From the NCBI RefSeq assembly GCF_002929215.1, contig NZ_PJII01000009.1:110198-148616 (forward strand): 38,419 bases of DNA. The letters are read 5' to 3'. A program made the position numbers and the translations under genes. Shown here one piece after another: positions 1 through 7,623 of the stretch. Origin of the DNA: Arthrobacter sp. ZGTC412. GTDB lineage: Bacteria > Actinomycetota > Actinomycetes > Actinomycetales > Micrococcaceae. Numbering within the stretch: the stretch's first letter is position 1; every line of letters starts with the position of its first letter. The notes below the pieces were generated by a model. The model searched no databases and was not told the DNA's origin. It worked only from the letters and a program-made list of their open reading frames with translations.

Positions 1-543
1 ATGGCTTGTGTTGGCGTCCCTCTGACGCTAGGTTCGCGGGCTGTGGCCTGGCCGCCGCGGTGGCCTGTTCAGGTGTGTGGGGTGGCGGGTTCAGGACCCT
101 GGCTGGTGGGCCTTCCGCCTGCCGTGGCCGCCTTCGGCCTGGACTCCGCAGCGCCTGGCTTTGCCAGCAACGCCGAAAGGGTGCGGAACCGCGCGGAGGT
201 GATAGTCGCCGTCGAACGCGTCTTTGCCAGCTACGGCGCCGCGGAACTGCTGGACAAACTGAACGACGCCGGGATCCCGGCCGGGAAGGTCCGCTCGCTG
301 GACGAGGTCTACGCGTGGGACCAGGTGGCGTCGCAGCGGCTGGTAATTGAGGTAAAGCACCCGCTGCTCGGCAAGGTTAGCCTCCCCGGTCCGCCGCTGC
401 GGTTCTTCGCCCCGGGCGACGCCGCGGAAACCACCGTCACCGACCATGTGGCCCCACCGCTGCTGGACGCCGACGGCGGGCCCATCCGGGAGTGGCTGGG
501 CCTTGTCCCCGCCGAAACAACTGCCACCGCGGGGGCCAAGTAG
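1..543 (+). CDS. CaiB/BaiF family CoA-transferase, 3' part
   Basis: C-terminal part of a class III CoA-transferase, a family that moves CoA between an acyl-CoA and a free carboxylic acid. From about residue 45 the frame reads like the family's C-terminal region: FASNAERVRNR, then a helix with LNDAGIPAGKV, then HPLLGKVSLPGPPLRF and a closing IREWLGL. Residues 1-44 do not look like the family. Frame +3 over about 78-105 gives GGGFRTLA, which resembles the region expected just before FGLDSAAPG. A frameshift near 100-140, or poor sequence at the contig edge, is therefore likely. The ATG at base 1 is not taken as the true start. The stop lies one base before the next gene, so the two are probably co-transcribed and coupled. 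Confidence 0.72.
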   Translation: MACVGVPLTLGSRAVAWPPRWPVQVCGVAGSGPWLVGLPPAVAAFGLDSAAPGFASNAERVRNRAEVIVAVERVFASYGAAELLDKLNDAGIPAGKVRSLDEVYAWDQVASQRLVIEVKHPLLGKVSLPGPPLRFFAPGDAAETTVTDHVAPPLLDADGGPIREWLGLVPAETTATAGAK

Positions 544-544
544 C

Positions 545-2059
545 ATGCCGACGACAGAAAAGGTACGGCACCTCAGCGCCGCCGAACTCTTGGATGCTGT
601 GGTGGACAAGGGCTCATTCGTCTCCTGGGACACGGAGCCGCAGCAGCCCGCACTGACCGAGAAGTACGCGCACGACGCGGCCAAGGCGAGGGCGTGCAGT
701 GGCACGGACGAATCCGTGATGACCGGTGCCGGTTTCATCCGTGGACGCCGTGTGGCACTGATCGTGAGCGAGTTCTCCTTCCTGGCGGGATCGATCGGAC
801 ACGCGGCCGCGGAGCGGATCGTGGCCGCCGTAGAACGGGCCACATCCGAAGAGCTGCCGCTGCTGGCGGGCACCGCCTCCGGCGGCACGCGGATGCAGGA
901 AGGCACCCTGGCGTTCCTGTCCATGGTGAAAATCACCGGCGCGGTACGGGCGCACCGGCGGGCCGGCCTGCCGTACCTCGTCTACCTGCGGCATCCCACC
1001 ACCGGCGGTGTGATGTCCTCCTGGGCGTCTCTGGGCCACATTAACGTGGCCGAACCGGACGCCCTGTTGGGTTTCCTCGGGCCACGGGTTTACGAGGCGT
1101 TGCACGGCGAAGCATTCCCGGACAACGTGCAGGTGGCGGAAAACCTGTTCAGCAAGGGGCTTATTGACGGGGTGGTGGAACCCGACGAGCTGCCCGACCT
1201 TGTGGGCCGGGCCCTGGATATCCTGGTCCCGCGCCGGGATTCCGGGTCAGCCGCCTGGCCCGACGCGCCAGCCACGCTGGCAGTCCGGCCCGCCAAGGTG
1301 GACGCCTGGACTTCCATCAAAATCTCCCGGCGGCCCGACCTGCGCCAGCTCCTCAAGTACGGCGCCACCGATTCCCTCCCGCTGAACGGGACTGGGCAGG
1401 GAGAGAAAGATCCCGGGCTGCTACTGGCCCTGGCGCGTTTCGGGACCCAGTCCTGCATCGTGTTCGGACACGCGCGCCCACTGCGGAAGGATGCCGCCGG
1501 TATGGGTCCCGGCTCGCTGCGGGAGGCGCGGCGCGGCGCTAAGCTTGCGGAGGAACTGCGGCTGCCGCTGCTCACCGTCATCGATACCGCCGGTGCGGCA
1601 CTCTCGCAGGAAGCGGAAGAAGGCGGCCTGGCCGGTGAAATTGCCCGCTCGCTGCACGAACTGATCGGGCTGGAATCACCGTCTGTTTCGGTCCTGCTCG
1701 GTCAGGGCGCCGCGGGAGGGGCGCTGGCGCTGCTGCCGGCGGACCGCACCATCGCGGCCCAGCACAGCTGGCTGTCCCCGCTGCCGCCCGAGGGCGCCAG
1801 CGCCATCGTCCACCGCACCACCGCCTTCGCTCCGGCCGTGGCACAAGCCCAGGGCGTGAACGCGGCGTCACTGTACGAGAACGGGCTGGTGAATCACATC
1901 GTGGATGAACGGGACGACGCCTCCCTGGAACCGCGGGAATTCTGCGCACGAATGGCCCACGCCATCGAATACGAACTGGTCAGTCGCCGCGGTGCCGGTC
2001 TCGCAACTGGTCGCTTCACGGGCACGCAAGTACCGGAACCTGGGCGGACAAACCTCTGA
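545..2059 (+). CDS. Fused acyl-CoA carboxyltransferase (AccD-AccA type)
   Basis: A 504-residue biotin-dependent carboxyltransferase that joins both halves of the enzyme in one chain. It would move a carboxyl group from carboxybiotin to acetyl-CoA or a related acyl-CoA. The N-terminal half has the AccD-like SGGTRMQEG at about 112-120 and TTGGVMSSWASLG at about 152-164. The C-terminal half has the AccA-like IDTAGAALSQEAEEGG and GQGAAGGALAL crotonase-fold segments. No N-terminal zinc ribbon is visible. The ATG at 545 is chosen because it follows the CoA-transferase stop by one base; the frame is open further upstream but that part overlaps the CoA-transferase. A neighbouring CoA-transferase suggests an acyl-CoA degradation or assimilation role rather than housekeeping fatty-acid synthesis. 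The acyl substrate cannot be read from the sequence. Confidence 0.88.
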   Translation: MPTTEKVRHLSAAELLDAVVDKGSFVSWDTEPQQPALTEKYAHDAAKARACSGTDESVMTGAGFIRGRRVALIVSEFSFLAGSIGHAAAERIVAAVERATSEELPLLAGTASGGTRMQEGTLAFLSMVKITGAVRAHRRAGLPYLVYLRHPTTGGVMSSWASLGHINVAEPDALLGFLGPRVYEALHGEAFPDNVQVAENLFSKGLIDGVVEPDELPDLVGRALDILVPRRDSGSAAWPDAPATLAVRPAKVDAWTSIKISRRPDLRQLLKYGATDSLPLNGTGQGEKDPGLLLALARFGTQSCIVFGHARPLRKDAAGMGPGSLREARRGAKLAEELRLPLLTVIDTAGAALSQEAEEGGLAGEIARSLHELIGLESPSVSVLLGQGAAGGALALLPADRTIAAQHSWLSPLPPEGASAIVHRTTAFAPAVAQAQGVNAASLYENGLVNHIVDERDDASLEPREFCARMAHAIEYELVSRRGAGLATGRFTGTQVPEPGRTNL

Positions 2060-2073
2060 TTGACGAAATTCCT

Positions 2074-2107
2074 GACTCGTCTTGTATGGGCATAGTTCAA
2101 ACGAGTC
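2074..2107 (+). terminator. Candidate terminator hairpin after the carboxyltransferase
   Basis: GACTCGT at 2074-2080 pairs with ACGAGTC at 2101-2107, with CTTG/CAA adding to the stem around a loop of about 13 nt. It starts 15 nt after the stop codon. There is no T-run, which is common for hairpins in high-GC actinobacteria. Confidence 0.4.
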
Positions 2108-2210
2108 TTGAGAGTCCGCATTATGCCGGTTCCAATGTCGTGAGGACTGGCACCCGCGGTTGTGTGTCGTTGCTGTGTACCTTGCGCTGTCGATTCGACC
2201 GCTGTCCTGT

Positions 2211-2327
2211 TCCGTCCATGGCTGGGGTCAATTCAGGTTATCCACAGCTGGAAATTGGGAGCCGGTGGGAAGCTCCCTGGCAGCAGTAGCGGTGGATATC
2301 TTATGAGAATTGTCCCGGCTGTGGGCG
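2211..2327. repeat. Dispersed palindromic repeat, copy 1
   Basis: A ~117-bp imperfect palindrome related to copies at 4616-4733 and 14269-14383. Shared blocks in order are GGGGTCAATTCAGG, TTATCCACAGCTGG, a GGGAGC...GCTCCC hairpin, CAGCAGTAGCGG, GGATA, GAATTGTCC and GGCTGTGGGCG. The outer TCCACAGC block and the closing GCTGTGGGC are inverted relatives. This copy contains TTATCCACA, which equals the DnaA-box consensus. It encodes no protein. Confidence 0.85.
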
Positions 2328-2549
2328 TCGGTTGCCTACCTCTACTCACGGTAGAGCGGAGAGTCACTTCCGGCCTGTCAGGTTGGGGTGTGCTCTAGTT
2401 AGACCACCATACGGCCCGTGAGCTGCGGTTTTAGTTTAGACCGCCTACCGGAAAGCGCGTCCGCGCCTGGCAGGCCTGCGGCAACTGGGTCCGGAGAATC
2501 GCTTCGAGGCGAGACCGTTCCGCGTCTTCGCGGCAGATCCGGAAATGAC

Positions 2550-2582
2550 GAACTCCGGCCAAATAGCAGTTGGCCGGAGTTC
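2550..2582. terminator. Strong 13-bp hairpin upstream of the aminotransferase gene
   Basis: GAACTCCGGCCAA at 2550-2562 is exactly complementary to TTGGCCGGAGTTC at 2570-2582, with a 7-nt loop. No T-run follows. It lies about 125 nt before the aminotransferase start, so it could be a factor-dependent terminator for upstream transcription or a leader attenuator. Confidence 0.5.
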
Positions 2583-2707
2583 CATCCGACATCCTGCAGG
2601 CTGAGGCTGGTCGGGGCCTAAGTGCTCGCAATACGATGAAGGCGTCTCTACCCAGCTAATGGTTAGGCCCACGCTCTAGCGATGCTCGGGCTCATGGAGG
2701 TGCTCTA

Positions 2708-3826
2708 ATGTCAGTAGGTGACGTCCGGAGACTCTTTCCCGGGGTAAAAGACACCATTTACCTCAACACAGCGAGCATGAACCTTGGCTGCAACCCGGCT
2801 CGTGATGCCTACGAGCGGTCGGTTGAGAAATGGTCTGCGGGGAAGTTCGACTGGAGCGAAGCAGAATTGGCCGGGGAGGACGCTCGCAGCATTTTCGCCG
2901 AAATTATCGGCGCCACCGCCGCAGACATCGCTATCGTTCCGGCGGTAAGTACCGCCGCTGGGATTGTTGCCTCGAATCTACCCTGGGCGATTCGCGGCGA
3001 GAACATCGTCGTCGCTGACAATGAGTTCACCTCGAACTATTATCCCTGGGTGCTGCTACGAGAGCGCGGCTACGAAGTGCGGGCCGTCACGCCGGTCGGG
3101 GAGGGCCCGGCGGTCGAAGAGTTTGACCTCGCTGCTGACGGCGGGACCCGGCTCATCGCTGTAAGTGCAGTTCATTCAGCCAACGGCTACCGCGCCAACC
3201 TGGAAGCCATCAGCAAAATCGCGCGAAAGTCTGGAGCATGGCTCTTCGTTGACGCCTGCCAAGCTGCTGGGGCGGTACCGCTGGACGTCGTACGCGACGG
3301 CGTCGATTTCCTTGCAGCCGCCAGCCATAAATTCTTGCTGGGCTCGCGGGGAATGGGCTACCTCTATGTCCGGCCTGAGTTGCTGGATCGGCTGCACCCC
3401 GTCGGCCCAGGATGGAAGGCAGCACGAAAACCAGCAGAAAGCTTCTACGGGCCAGCGATAGACCTGTCACCCACCGCATCCAAACTCGATGCCTCGCTTG
3501 CCTGGTTTCCAGCAATGGCAGAGCAAGCGTCATTAGGCATCTTCCGCCAGTTTGGAACGACTGCGCTTCTAGAGCGAAACGCGCAACTGGCGACCCGACT
3601 GCAGGACGCGCTGACATCACACCGCTTGCCCTTTTGGCCCATCGTTGAGGAGAACCGTTCCACCATCTTTTCCGTCCAGGCCGACGACACCGAAGCCGTC
3701 CTGGCACGGTTTCGCCAGGCCAACGTAGTCGCTTCTGTCCGTGCCGGGAGGATTCGGCTGGCTGTGCACTTTTACAACTCCGAGGACGAACTCGATCGAG
3801 TCGCGGAGCTACTTGTCCGTTCTTGA
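2708..3826 (+). CDS. Class V aminotransferase (cysteine desulfurase fold)
   Basis: A 372-residue PLP-dependent fold-type I enzyme. YLNTASM at 18-24 opens the fold. VDACQAAG at 181-188 supplies the Asp (D182) that pairs with the PLP pyridine nitrogen, and Q185. SHKFLLGSRG at 206-215 carries the Schiff-base lysine K208. The length fits the family. TGGAGGTGCTCTAATG gives a good ribosome-binding site and fixes the start. There is no obvious Fe-S scaffold or sulfur-carrier partner nearby, so a Fe-S assembly role is not supported. Amino-acid lyase, isopenicillin-epimerase-like or other side-chain chemistry is possible. It stands alone between two copies of the palindromic repeat. Confidence 0.85.
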   Translation: MSVGDVRRLFPGVKDTIYLNTASMNLGCNPARDAYERSVEKWSAGKFDWSEAELAGEDARSIFAEIIGATAADIAIVPAVSTAAGIVASNLPWAIRGENIVVADNEFTSNYYPWVLLRERGYEVRAVTPVGEGPAVEEFDLAADGGTRLIAVSAVHSANGYRANLEAISKIARKSGAWLFVDACQAAGAVPLDVVRDGVDFLAAASHKFLLGSRGMGYLYVRPELLDRLHPVGPGWKAARKPAESFYGPAIDLSPTASKLDASLAWFPAMAEQASLGIFRQFGTTALLERNAQLATRLQDALTSHRLPFWPIVEENRSTIFSVQADDTEAVLARFRQANVVASVRAGRIRLAVHFYNSEDELDRVAELLVRS

Positions 3827-4016
3827 TCAAGTCATCCGGTTCTGCGGCGTGCCGTTGCATGTCGGGCGCCTCCCCTCCCCCCTGTAGACGCCGATATAGG
3901 ACTACATTCTTCGGCAAACGAAAGCCGCTGGACTTCACGGGACGGCGGTGCAACCATGGCCGCAGAGGCGGCCGCCGCTCGGCGACAAGGGTTTCAAGCG
4001 GGACTTTGGAGGGACC

Positions 4017-4442
4017 ATGTCAGGGACTGTCGATCTGATCCTGGAGCAGTACCATCGGGCGCTTGATGCCGTGGTCTTCGGTAATTCCGCACCAATGAAA
4101 GAGCTGATTTCTCGACGGGAAGACGTCACGCTCGCCAATCCGCTCGGCCCGCCTGTCAGGGGCTGGGGAAACGTCGAGAAAACGATGGATCATGCCATCT
4201 CCCATTTCCGCGAGGGCGAGCCGACCCGGTTCGAGCGAATTTCAGAGTTCGTCGGAACCGAACTGGCCTACATCGTCGAGCTGGAACGCACGCGGGTAAA
4301 GATTGTAGGGTCCGACGAACTGGTACCGATCGCCCTCAGGGTGACAACCATTTTCCATTTGGAAGACGGGGCCTGGAAAGTTCTCCACCGCCATGCCGAT
4401 CCCATAACTGCTCCCAGATCGATCGCATCCATCGTCCAGTAG
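4017..4442 (+). CDS. SnoaL-like / NTF2-like polyketide-cyclase-fold protein
   Basis: A 141-residue protein with the layout of the SnoaL/ketosteroid-isomerase-like fold: an N-terminal helix with ILEQYHRALDAVVFGN, a region NPLGPPVRGWGNV, and strands ending in TTIFHLEDGAWKVLHRHADP. Members act as small isomerases, cyclases or stress-related binding proteins. The particular activity cannot be deduced. The frame is open to 3948, but the ATG at 4017 follows TTGGAGGGACC and is the better start; the upstream codons look non-coding. It lies on the same strand 190 bp after the aminotransferase, so a shared transcript is uncertain. Confidence 0.75.
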   Translation: MSGTVDLILEQYHRALDAVVFGNSAPMKELISRREDVTLANPLGPPVRGWGNVEKTMDHAISHFREGEPTRFERISEFVGTELAYIVELERTRVKIVGSDELVPIALRVTTIFHLEDGAWKVLHRHADPITAPRSIASIVQ

Positions 4443-4954
4443 CAAGAACGAAACCGGGCCGATAAACTCCTCTGGCTCAGCAAATCAGAGCCGCTTAAAA
4501 GGCCAGTCCCACGCCCGTTCTTGTTCGCCGATAACGGATATTCCGTCAACCAGTTCGGCCGGGCATGCCCGTGCTTACTGATCACGCGGCCGGAACTGGT
4601 GGCGAGGGACTCTAGTCCGTCCATGGCTGGGGTCAATTCAGGTTTTCCACGGCTGGAATTGGGAGCCGTTGGGGTAGCTCCCTGGCAGCAGTAGCGGGGG
4701 ATAATTTATGAGAATTGTCCCCGGCTGTGGGCGGGCGGACCGGGCTTCTCGTTCAAAACGTAGATCAATTCCGGTTGTTCCTAGCGTCAGGCAAAAGAGC
4801 ATGTGCCAGGTTTGGGGGTGCCCTAAACAACTCCTGGCCTCTACGCCAAGTCTCCGAACTTTCCGTTATTGGATGCCGTGTTCCGTGCTCGGTCAACTCT
4901 GTAGCTAGTTGCCGTTAGGACAGTCGTTTTAGACGATGGAGCCTGTCGGCTGAG
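4443..4954. other. Intergenic stretch with repeat copy 2
   Basis: About 510 bp between two convergent genes. It contains palindromic repeat copy 2 and short low-complementarity hairpins (for example GGCTC/GAGCC shortly after 4470). No supported coding region is seen. Confidence 0.55.
4616..4733. repeat. Dispersed palindromic repeat, copy 2
   Basis: A second copy, matching copy 1 closely from TCCGTCCATGGCTGGGG through the GGGAGC/GCTCCC hairpin to GGCTGTGGGCG. The inner arms have diverged: TTTTCCACGG replaces TTATCCACAG, and GGGGGATAAT stands where copy 3 has GTGGATAACC. Confidence 0.85.
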
Positions 4955-5305
4955 TTACTGGCTGCCGGCGTGTTGCACGGCGGTGAGGTGTTCGGGGTGG
5001 ACGGGGGTCATGCGGGGTTGGTAGTCAGGGTGTTTGCGCAGCCAGGTCTTGACGTAGGGGCAGACGGGCACGACGGCGATTCCGGCTGCGAGGGTGTCGT
5101 CCAGTGCCTCCTGCACGAGGCGGGCGGCGAGGCCTTGCCCGGCGTAGTCTTCGCTGACTGTCGTGTGGTAGAAAATCCGCTGCGGTCCCTTTCCGGTGGT
5201 GTGGGGGAGGTAATGGGCTTTGCCGATGACGGCGTCGCCGTCGAGGAGTTCGTAGCGGCGGCGTTCGGGGGCGTTCCGGACAGTGGTGGTGGCGTTGTTT
5301 TCCAA
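4955..5305 (-). CDS. Small GNAT-fold N-acetyltransferase (YjdJ-like)
   Basis: A 116-residue single-domain Gcn5-related acetyltransferase of the small YjdJ/GtnAT type. Visible family features are ERRRYELLDGDAVIGKAHY, FYHTTVSEDYAGQGLAARLV (the acetyl-CoA pyrophosphate loop, V-x5-GQGLAA) and VVPVCPYVKTWLRKHPDY near the end. The start is taken as TTG at 5305, preceded by AAGGAA nine bases upstream. Upstream codons overlap the pirin gene in another frame and look non-coding. It follows the pirin stop by 26 bp on the same strand, so it is probably the last gene of the operon that begins at 6854. The substrate is unknown. Confidence 0.78.
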   Translation of the reverse strand: MENNATTTVRNAPERRRYELLDGDAVIGKAHYLPHTTGKGPQRIFYHTTVSEDYAGQGLAARLVQEALDDTLAAGIAVVPVCPYVKTWLRKHPDYQPRMTPVHPEHLTAVQHAGSQ

Positions 5306-5331
5306 GAGAAGGGCTTCCTTGAGATCGTGCT

Positions 5332-6345
5332 TCAGCCGCGGGGGCGTAACTGGACGTTGGGCAGCTCCGGGGCGGCCAGCGGGTCCGGGTAGCCTTCGGG
5401 ATAGGGTCCGAAGCGAGGGTATGGGGCCCCGTCCGGGTAGGTGTTGCCGGCAGGAGGCTCCACTGGCTCGGCGCCGATTTCGGCCTGCCATGCAACGCGG
5501 TAGCTGACGACTTCGTCGTGGGTTCGACCGACGAAGTTCCACCACATCACGATGTGTTCCCCGAGTGGTTCGCCGCCGATGATCAGCACCCGGGCCGGGG
5601 TTTTACCGGCTTGGAGGACGATGCTGCTCCGGCCGGGCGCCAGGTAGTGGAGGTGGTCCACGGACATGGGTGTGGCGTCCAGGGAGATTTCTCCGGTGTC
5701 GACCAAGATCCCGTGTTCAAAGGAAGGGTCAAGGTTTAGTTCGATGCGTGAACCTGCCTTGAGCACGGCCTCGGCGCCGAGCAGGGGAGGGGTGTGGGTG
5801 GCCACGGGGGAGGTGGATCCGGCCAGGGAGCCGATGAAGACCCGCAGTTCTGTGCCGTCACCGGAGACGGGTTCCGGGGCATAGTGTTCGAAAGTCGGGG
5901 GCATGTTCCTGGTGGCGTCGGGCAGGGCGTACCAGAGTTGGGCTCCGTGCAGGATGCCGGTGTCCGGGGTGGAGAACTCCTGGTGTGAGATTCCACGTCC
6001 GGCGATCATGAGGTTGACCTCCCCGGGCCGGACGATCGCCTCGTAGCCGGCCGAGTCGCGGTGGGCGATTTTGCCGGTGAAGAGCCAGCTCACTGTGGCT
6101 AGGCCGGTGTGGGGGTGCCGTGGGACGCGCATGCCTCCCGATTCCGGGACGAGGTCAGGGCCGTAGTGGTCCAGGAAGCACCAGGCACCGATCAGGCTGC
6201 GTTGCTTTTGGGGAAGGGTACGTCGGACGGGCATGGCCCGCGGGCCGCCCAGGGGAACTTCCCGCGGAACCAGGAGCTCCACCTCCTTCGTGCCTGCCAT
6301 TTCGGCGCAAATGATTTCTTCGGGGGCTGTTTCGAGGTTGCTCAT
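5332..6345 (-). CDS. Pirin family protein
   Basis: A 337-residue bicupin. The N-terminal cupin carries the pirin metal site: HPH at 77-79, H121 and E123 within GRGISHQE. PRHPHTGLATVSWLF and LWYALPD are characteristic. Some bacterial pirins oxidise flavonols (quercetinase activity) and others act as redox-sensing modulators; which applies here is not known. The start is MSNLETAP; the ATG overlaps the stop of the upstream carboxymuconolactone-decarboxylase-like gene by four bases (ATGA), indicating translational coupling. The position next to quinone and aromatic detoxification genes favours a role in handling oxidised aromatics. Confidence 0.9.
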   Translation of the reverse strand: MSNLETAPEEIICAEMAGTKEVELLVPREVPLGGPRAMPVRRTLPQKQRSLIGAWCFLDHYGPDLVPESGGMRVPRHPHTGLATVSWLFTGKIAHRDSAGYEAIVRPGEVNLMIAGRGISHQEFSTPDTGILHGAQLWYALPDATRNMPPTFEHYAPEPVSGDGTELRVFIGSLAGSTSPVATHTPPLLGAEAVLKAGSRIELNLDPSFEHGILVDTGEISLDATPMSVDHLHYLAPGRSSIVLQAGKTPARVLIIGGEPLGEHIVMWWNFVGRTHDEVVSYRVAWQAEIGAEPVEPPAGNTYPDGAPYPRFGPYPEGYPDPLAAPELPNVQLRPRG

Positions 6346-6854
6346 GACAGGACCCTTTGGGGTGCGGTTGTCGGCTGGGTGCTGTGGCTGGCCGCGGTTC
6401 GGGGACGGACGGGATGGCCGCTGAGGACGGACACACGGTTGAAGGCGTTCATGGTGATCGCGCACCACTGCAACGCCGAAAATTGCGCGTCGGTGAGAGC
6501 GGCGTGGGCCGCTGCGAGTTCGGAAGAGAGGTTTCTGTCATGGTGCAGGGCAGTTGCGGCTTCCCCGATGGTCAAGGCGGCGCGTTCAACGGCCGTGAAG
6601 ATCCCGGCTTCACGCCAGGCGGGCAATACAGCCAGCTGCTGGGCGCCGACTCCGGCTTCGCGGGCCAGGCGGTCATGCAGGTCCAGGCAGTACGCGCAGC
6701 CGTTGAGCTGGGAAATCCTGACGCTGACCAGCTCCACTACAGCCCGGGTCAGGCCAGCGGCTTCGGCCACCGTGGAGACCTTCAGCGCCAGGCCGTTCAG
6801 CGCCCGCCAGCTCCCGGGATCGGATTTGTCCCGAATAAAAACCGGCCATAACAA
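6342..6854 (-). CDS. AhpD-like carboxymuconolactone decarboxylase family protein
   Basis: About 170 residues with the redox-active AhpD motif CAYCLDLH (C53, C56, H60), which in the family reduces peroxides or relays electrons. WREAGIFTAVERAALTIGEA is also typical. The start is odd. The only in-frame candidate is TTG at 6854, immediately after AAAAGGAG with no spacer. An ATG at 6849 has ideal spacing from that Shine-Dalgarno site but is one base out of frame. Removing one T from the TTTTT run just inside the gene would restore a start reading MAGFIRDKSD. A one-base sequencing insertion or a real 5' frameshift is therefore likely. First gene of the operon with pirin and the GNAT. Confidence 0.82.
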   Translation of the reverse strand: MLWPVFIRDKSDPGSWRALNGLALKVSTVAEAAGLTRAVVELVSVRISQLNGCAYCLDLHDRLAREAGVGAQQLAVLPAWREAGIFTAVERAALTIGEAATALHHDRNLSSELAAAHAALTDAQFSALQWCAITMNAFNRVSVLSGHPVRPRTAASHSTQPTTAPQRVLS

Positions 6855-6910
6855 CTCCTTTTAGTAGGACAGGACGCGGTGGTCGGCTGCACCGTCCTGG
6901 TCCCGCAGCC

Positions 6911-6950
6911 GCTGATCAGCTGACTTATGCGACCCTTATGATCCTTGCAA
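6911..6950 (-). promoter_or_regulatory. Possible promoter and palindrome upstream of the AhpD-like gene
   Basis: On the minus strand TTGCAA (6950-6945) is followed after 17 bp by TAAGTC (6927-6922), a weak SigA-like arrangement. The exact palindrome GCTGATCAGC (6911-6920) lies just downstream, where a repressor could block initiation. It does not resemble the TGCATCTA operators found upstream of neighbouring genes. Confidence 0.3.
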
Positions 6951-6977
6951 TACGAAAGCTTCGAGGCAATGTTTGCC

Positions 6978-7613
6978 TTATCGGTTGTGGCCGAGCCAGG
7001 CCTTTGCGGCCTCGAGTTCGCCGGGTTGAATCCCGTGCCCGCCAGGGCGCAGTACCTGCTCCACTGTTGCCCCTTGGAGGGTGAGTTGGGAGATGAGCTT
7101 TCTTACGCTGGCCAGCGGGGCCATGGGATCGGCGTCGCCGTTGAGGGCAAGGATCTGGCTGCCGGCCAGGGTCGTGGGGGCGGTGCGCTCACCGAGCGGG
7201 TACATTCCCGAGAACGCGATGACCCTGTCCAGGGCCTCGGGATGGAGGATTGCGGTGGCGAGGGCAATGTTGGCGCCGTTGGAGAACCCGACGGCGATAA
7301 TCCGGTGGTCGCCGAGGCCGTAGTGGTCCCGGGCCGCACGGATGAACTCTGCCAGTTCCCGGGAGCGGTCGATGACATCGTCGACGTCAAATACTCCTTC
7401 GGCATGCCGGCGGAACCAGCGCAGCATGCCGTGTTCCTGCACCCTGCCCCTTGGAGCGAGGATCCCGGCGTCCGGGTCCAGGGCACCGGCAAGGGAGGCG
7501 ATGTCGTGTTCGTTGCTGCCGGTCCCGTGCAGCATGAGCAGCACGGGACCGTCCCCGAGGCCTGGGGCGTAGAGGTGGGGCCAGGCAGTGACCTCGGCCT
7601 TGCTTGTGGTCAT
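6978..7613 (-). CDS. Alpha/beta hydrolase, phospholipase/carboxylesterase family (MhqD-like)
   Basis: A 211-residue serine hydrolase. LMLHGTG at 26-32 forms the oxyanion-hole region, GFSNGA at 109-114 places the nucleophile at S111, D162 lies in NGDADP, and H193 in GGHG completes the triad. The family includes Bacillus subtilis MhqD, encoded with the MhqO dioxygenase in the methylhydroquinone-resistance operon. Here it sits ten bases after a glyoxalase-fold ring-cleaving dioxygenase, the same pairing. It probably hydrolyses esters or ring-cleavage products of quinones or hydroquinones; the natural substrate is unproven. Confidence 0.88.
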   Translation of the reverse strand: MTTSKAEVTAWPHLYAPGLGDGPVLLMLHGTGSNEHDIASLAGALDPDAGILAPRGRVQEHGMLRWFRRHAEGVFDVDDVIDRSRELAEFIRAARDHYGLGDHRIIAVGFSNGANIALATAILHPEALDRVIAFSGMYPLGERTAPTTLAGSQILALNGDADPMAPLASVRKLISQLTLQGATVEQVLRPGGHGIQPGELEAAKAWLGHNR

Positions 7614-7623
7614 GTTCTGGTTC

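Larger units (their letters stand above)
2060..2707. other. Intergenic stretch without a recognised gene
   Basis: About 650 bp between the carboxyltransferase and the aminotransferase. It holds a candidate terminator, repeat copy 1 and a strong hairpin at 2550-2582. Open frames on either strand are short and show no recognisable family. The aminotransferase ribosome-binding site (TGGAGGTGC, about 2695-2703) lies at the right edge. Confidence 0.6.

Noticed and set aside
91-936. Long minus-strand ORF opposite the CoA-transferase and carboxyltransferase genes
   Set aside because: It is the antisense shadow of two well-supported genes in high-GC DNA; its translation is low-complexity and has no family features.
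2235-2250. DnaA box TTATCCACA as evidence of a replication origin
   Set aside because: A single consensus box within a dispersed repeat, with no dnaA, dnaN or box cluster nearby.
6109-6864. 251-codon plus-strand ORF across pirin and the AhpD-like gene
   Set aside because: Crosses two coupled minus-strand genes with conserved metal and redox motifs; no domain on this strand.
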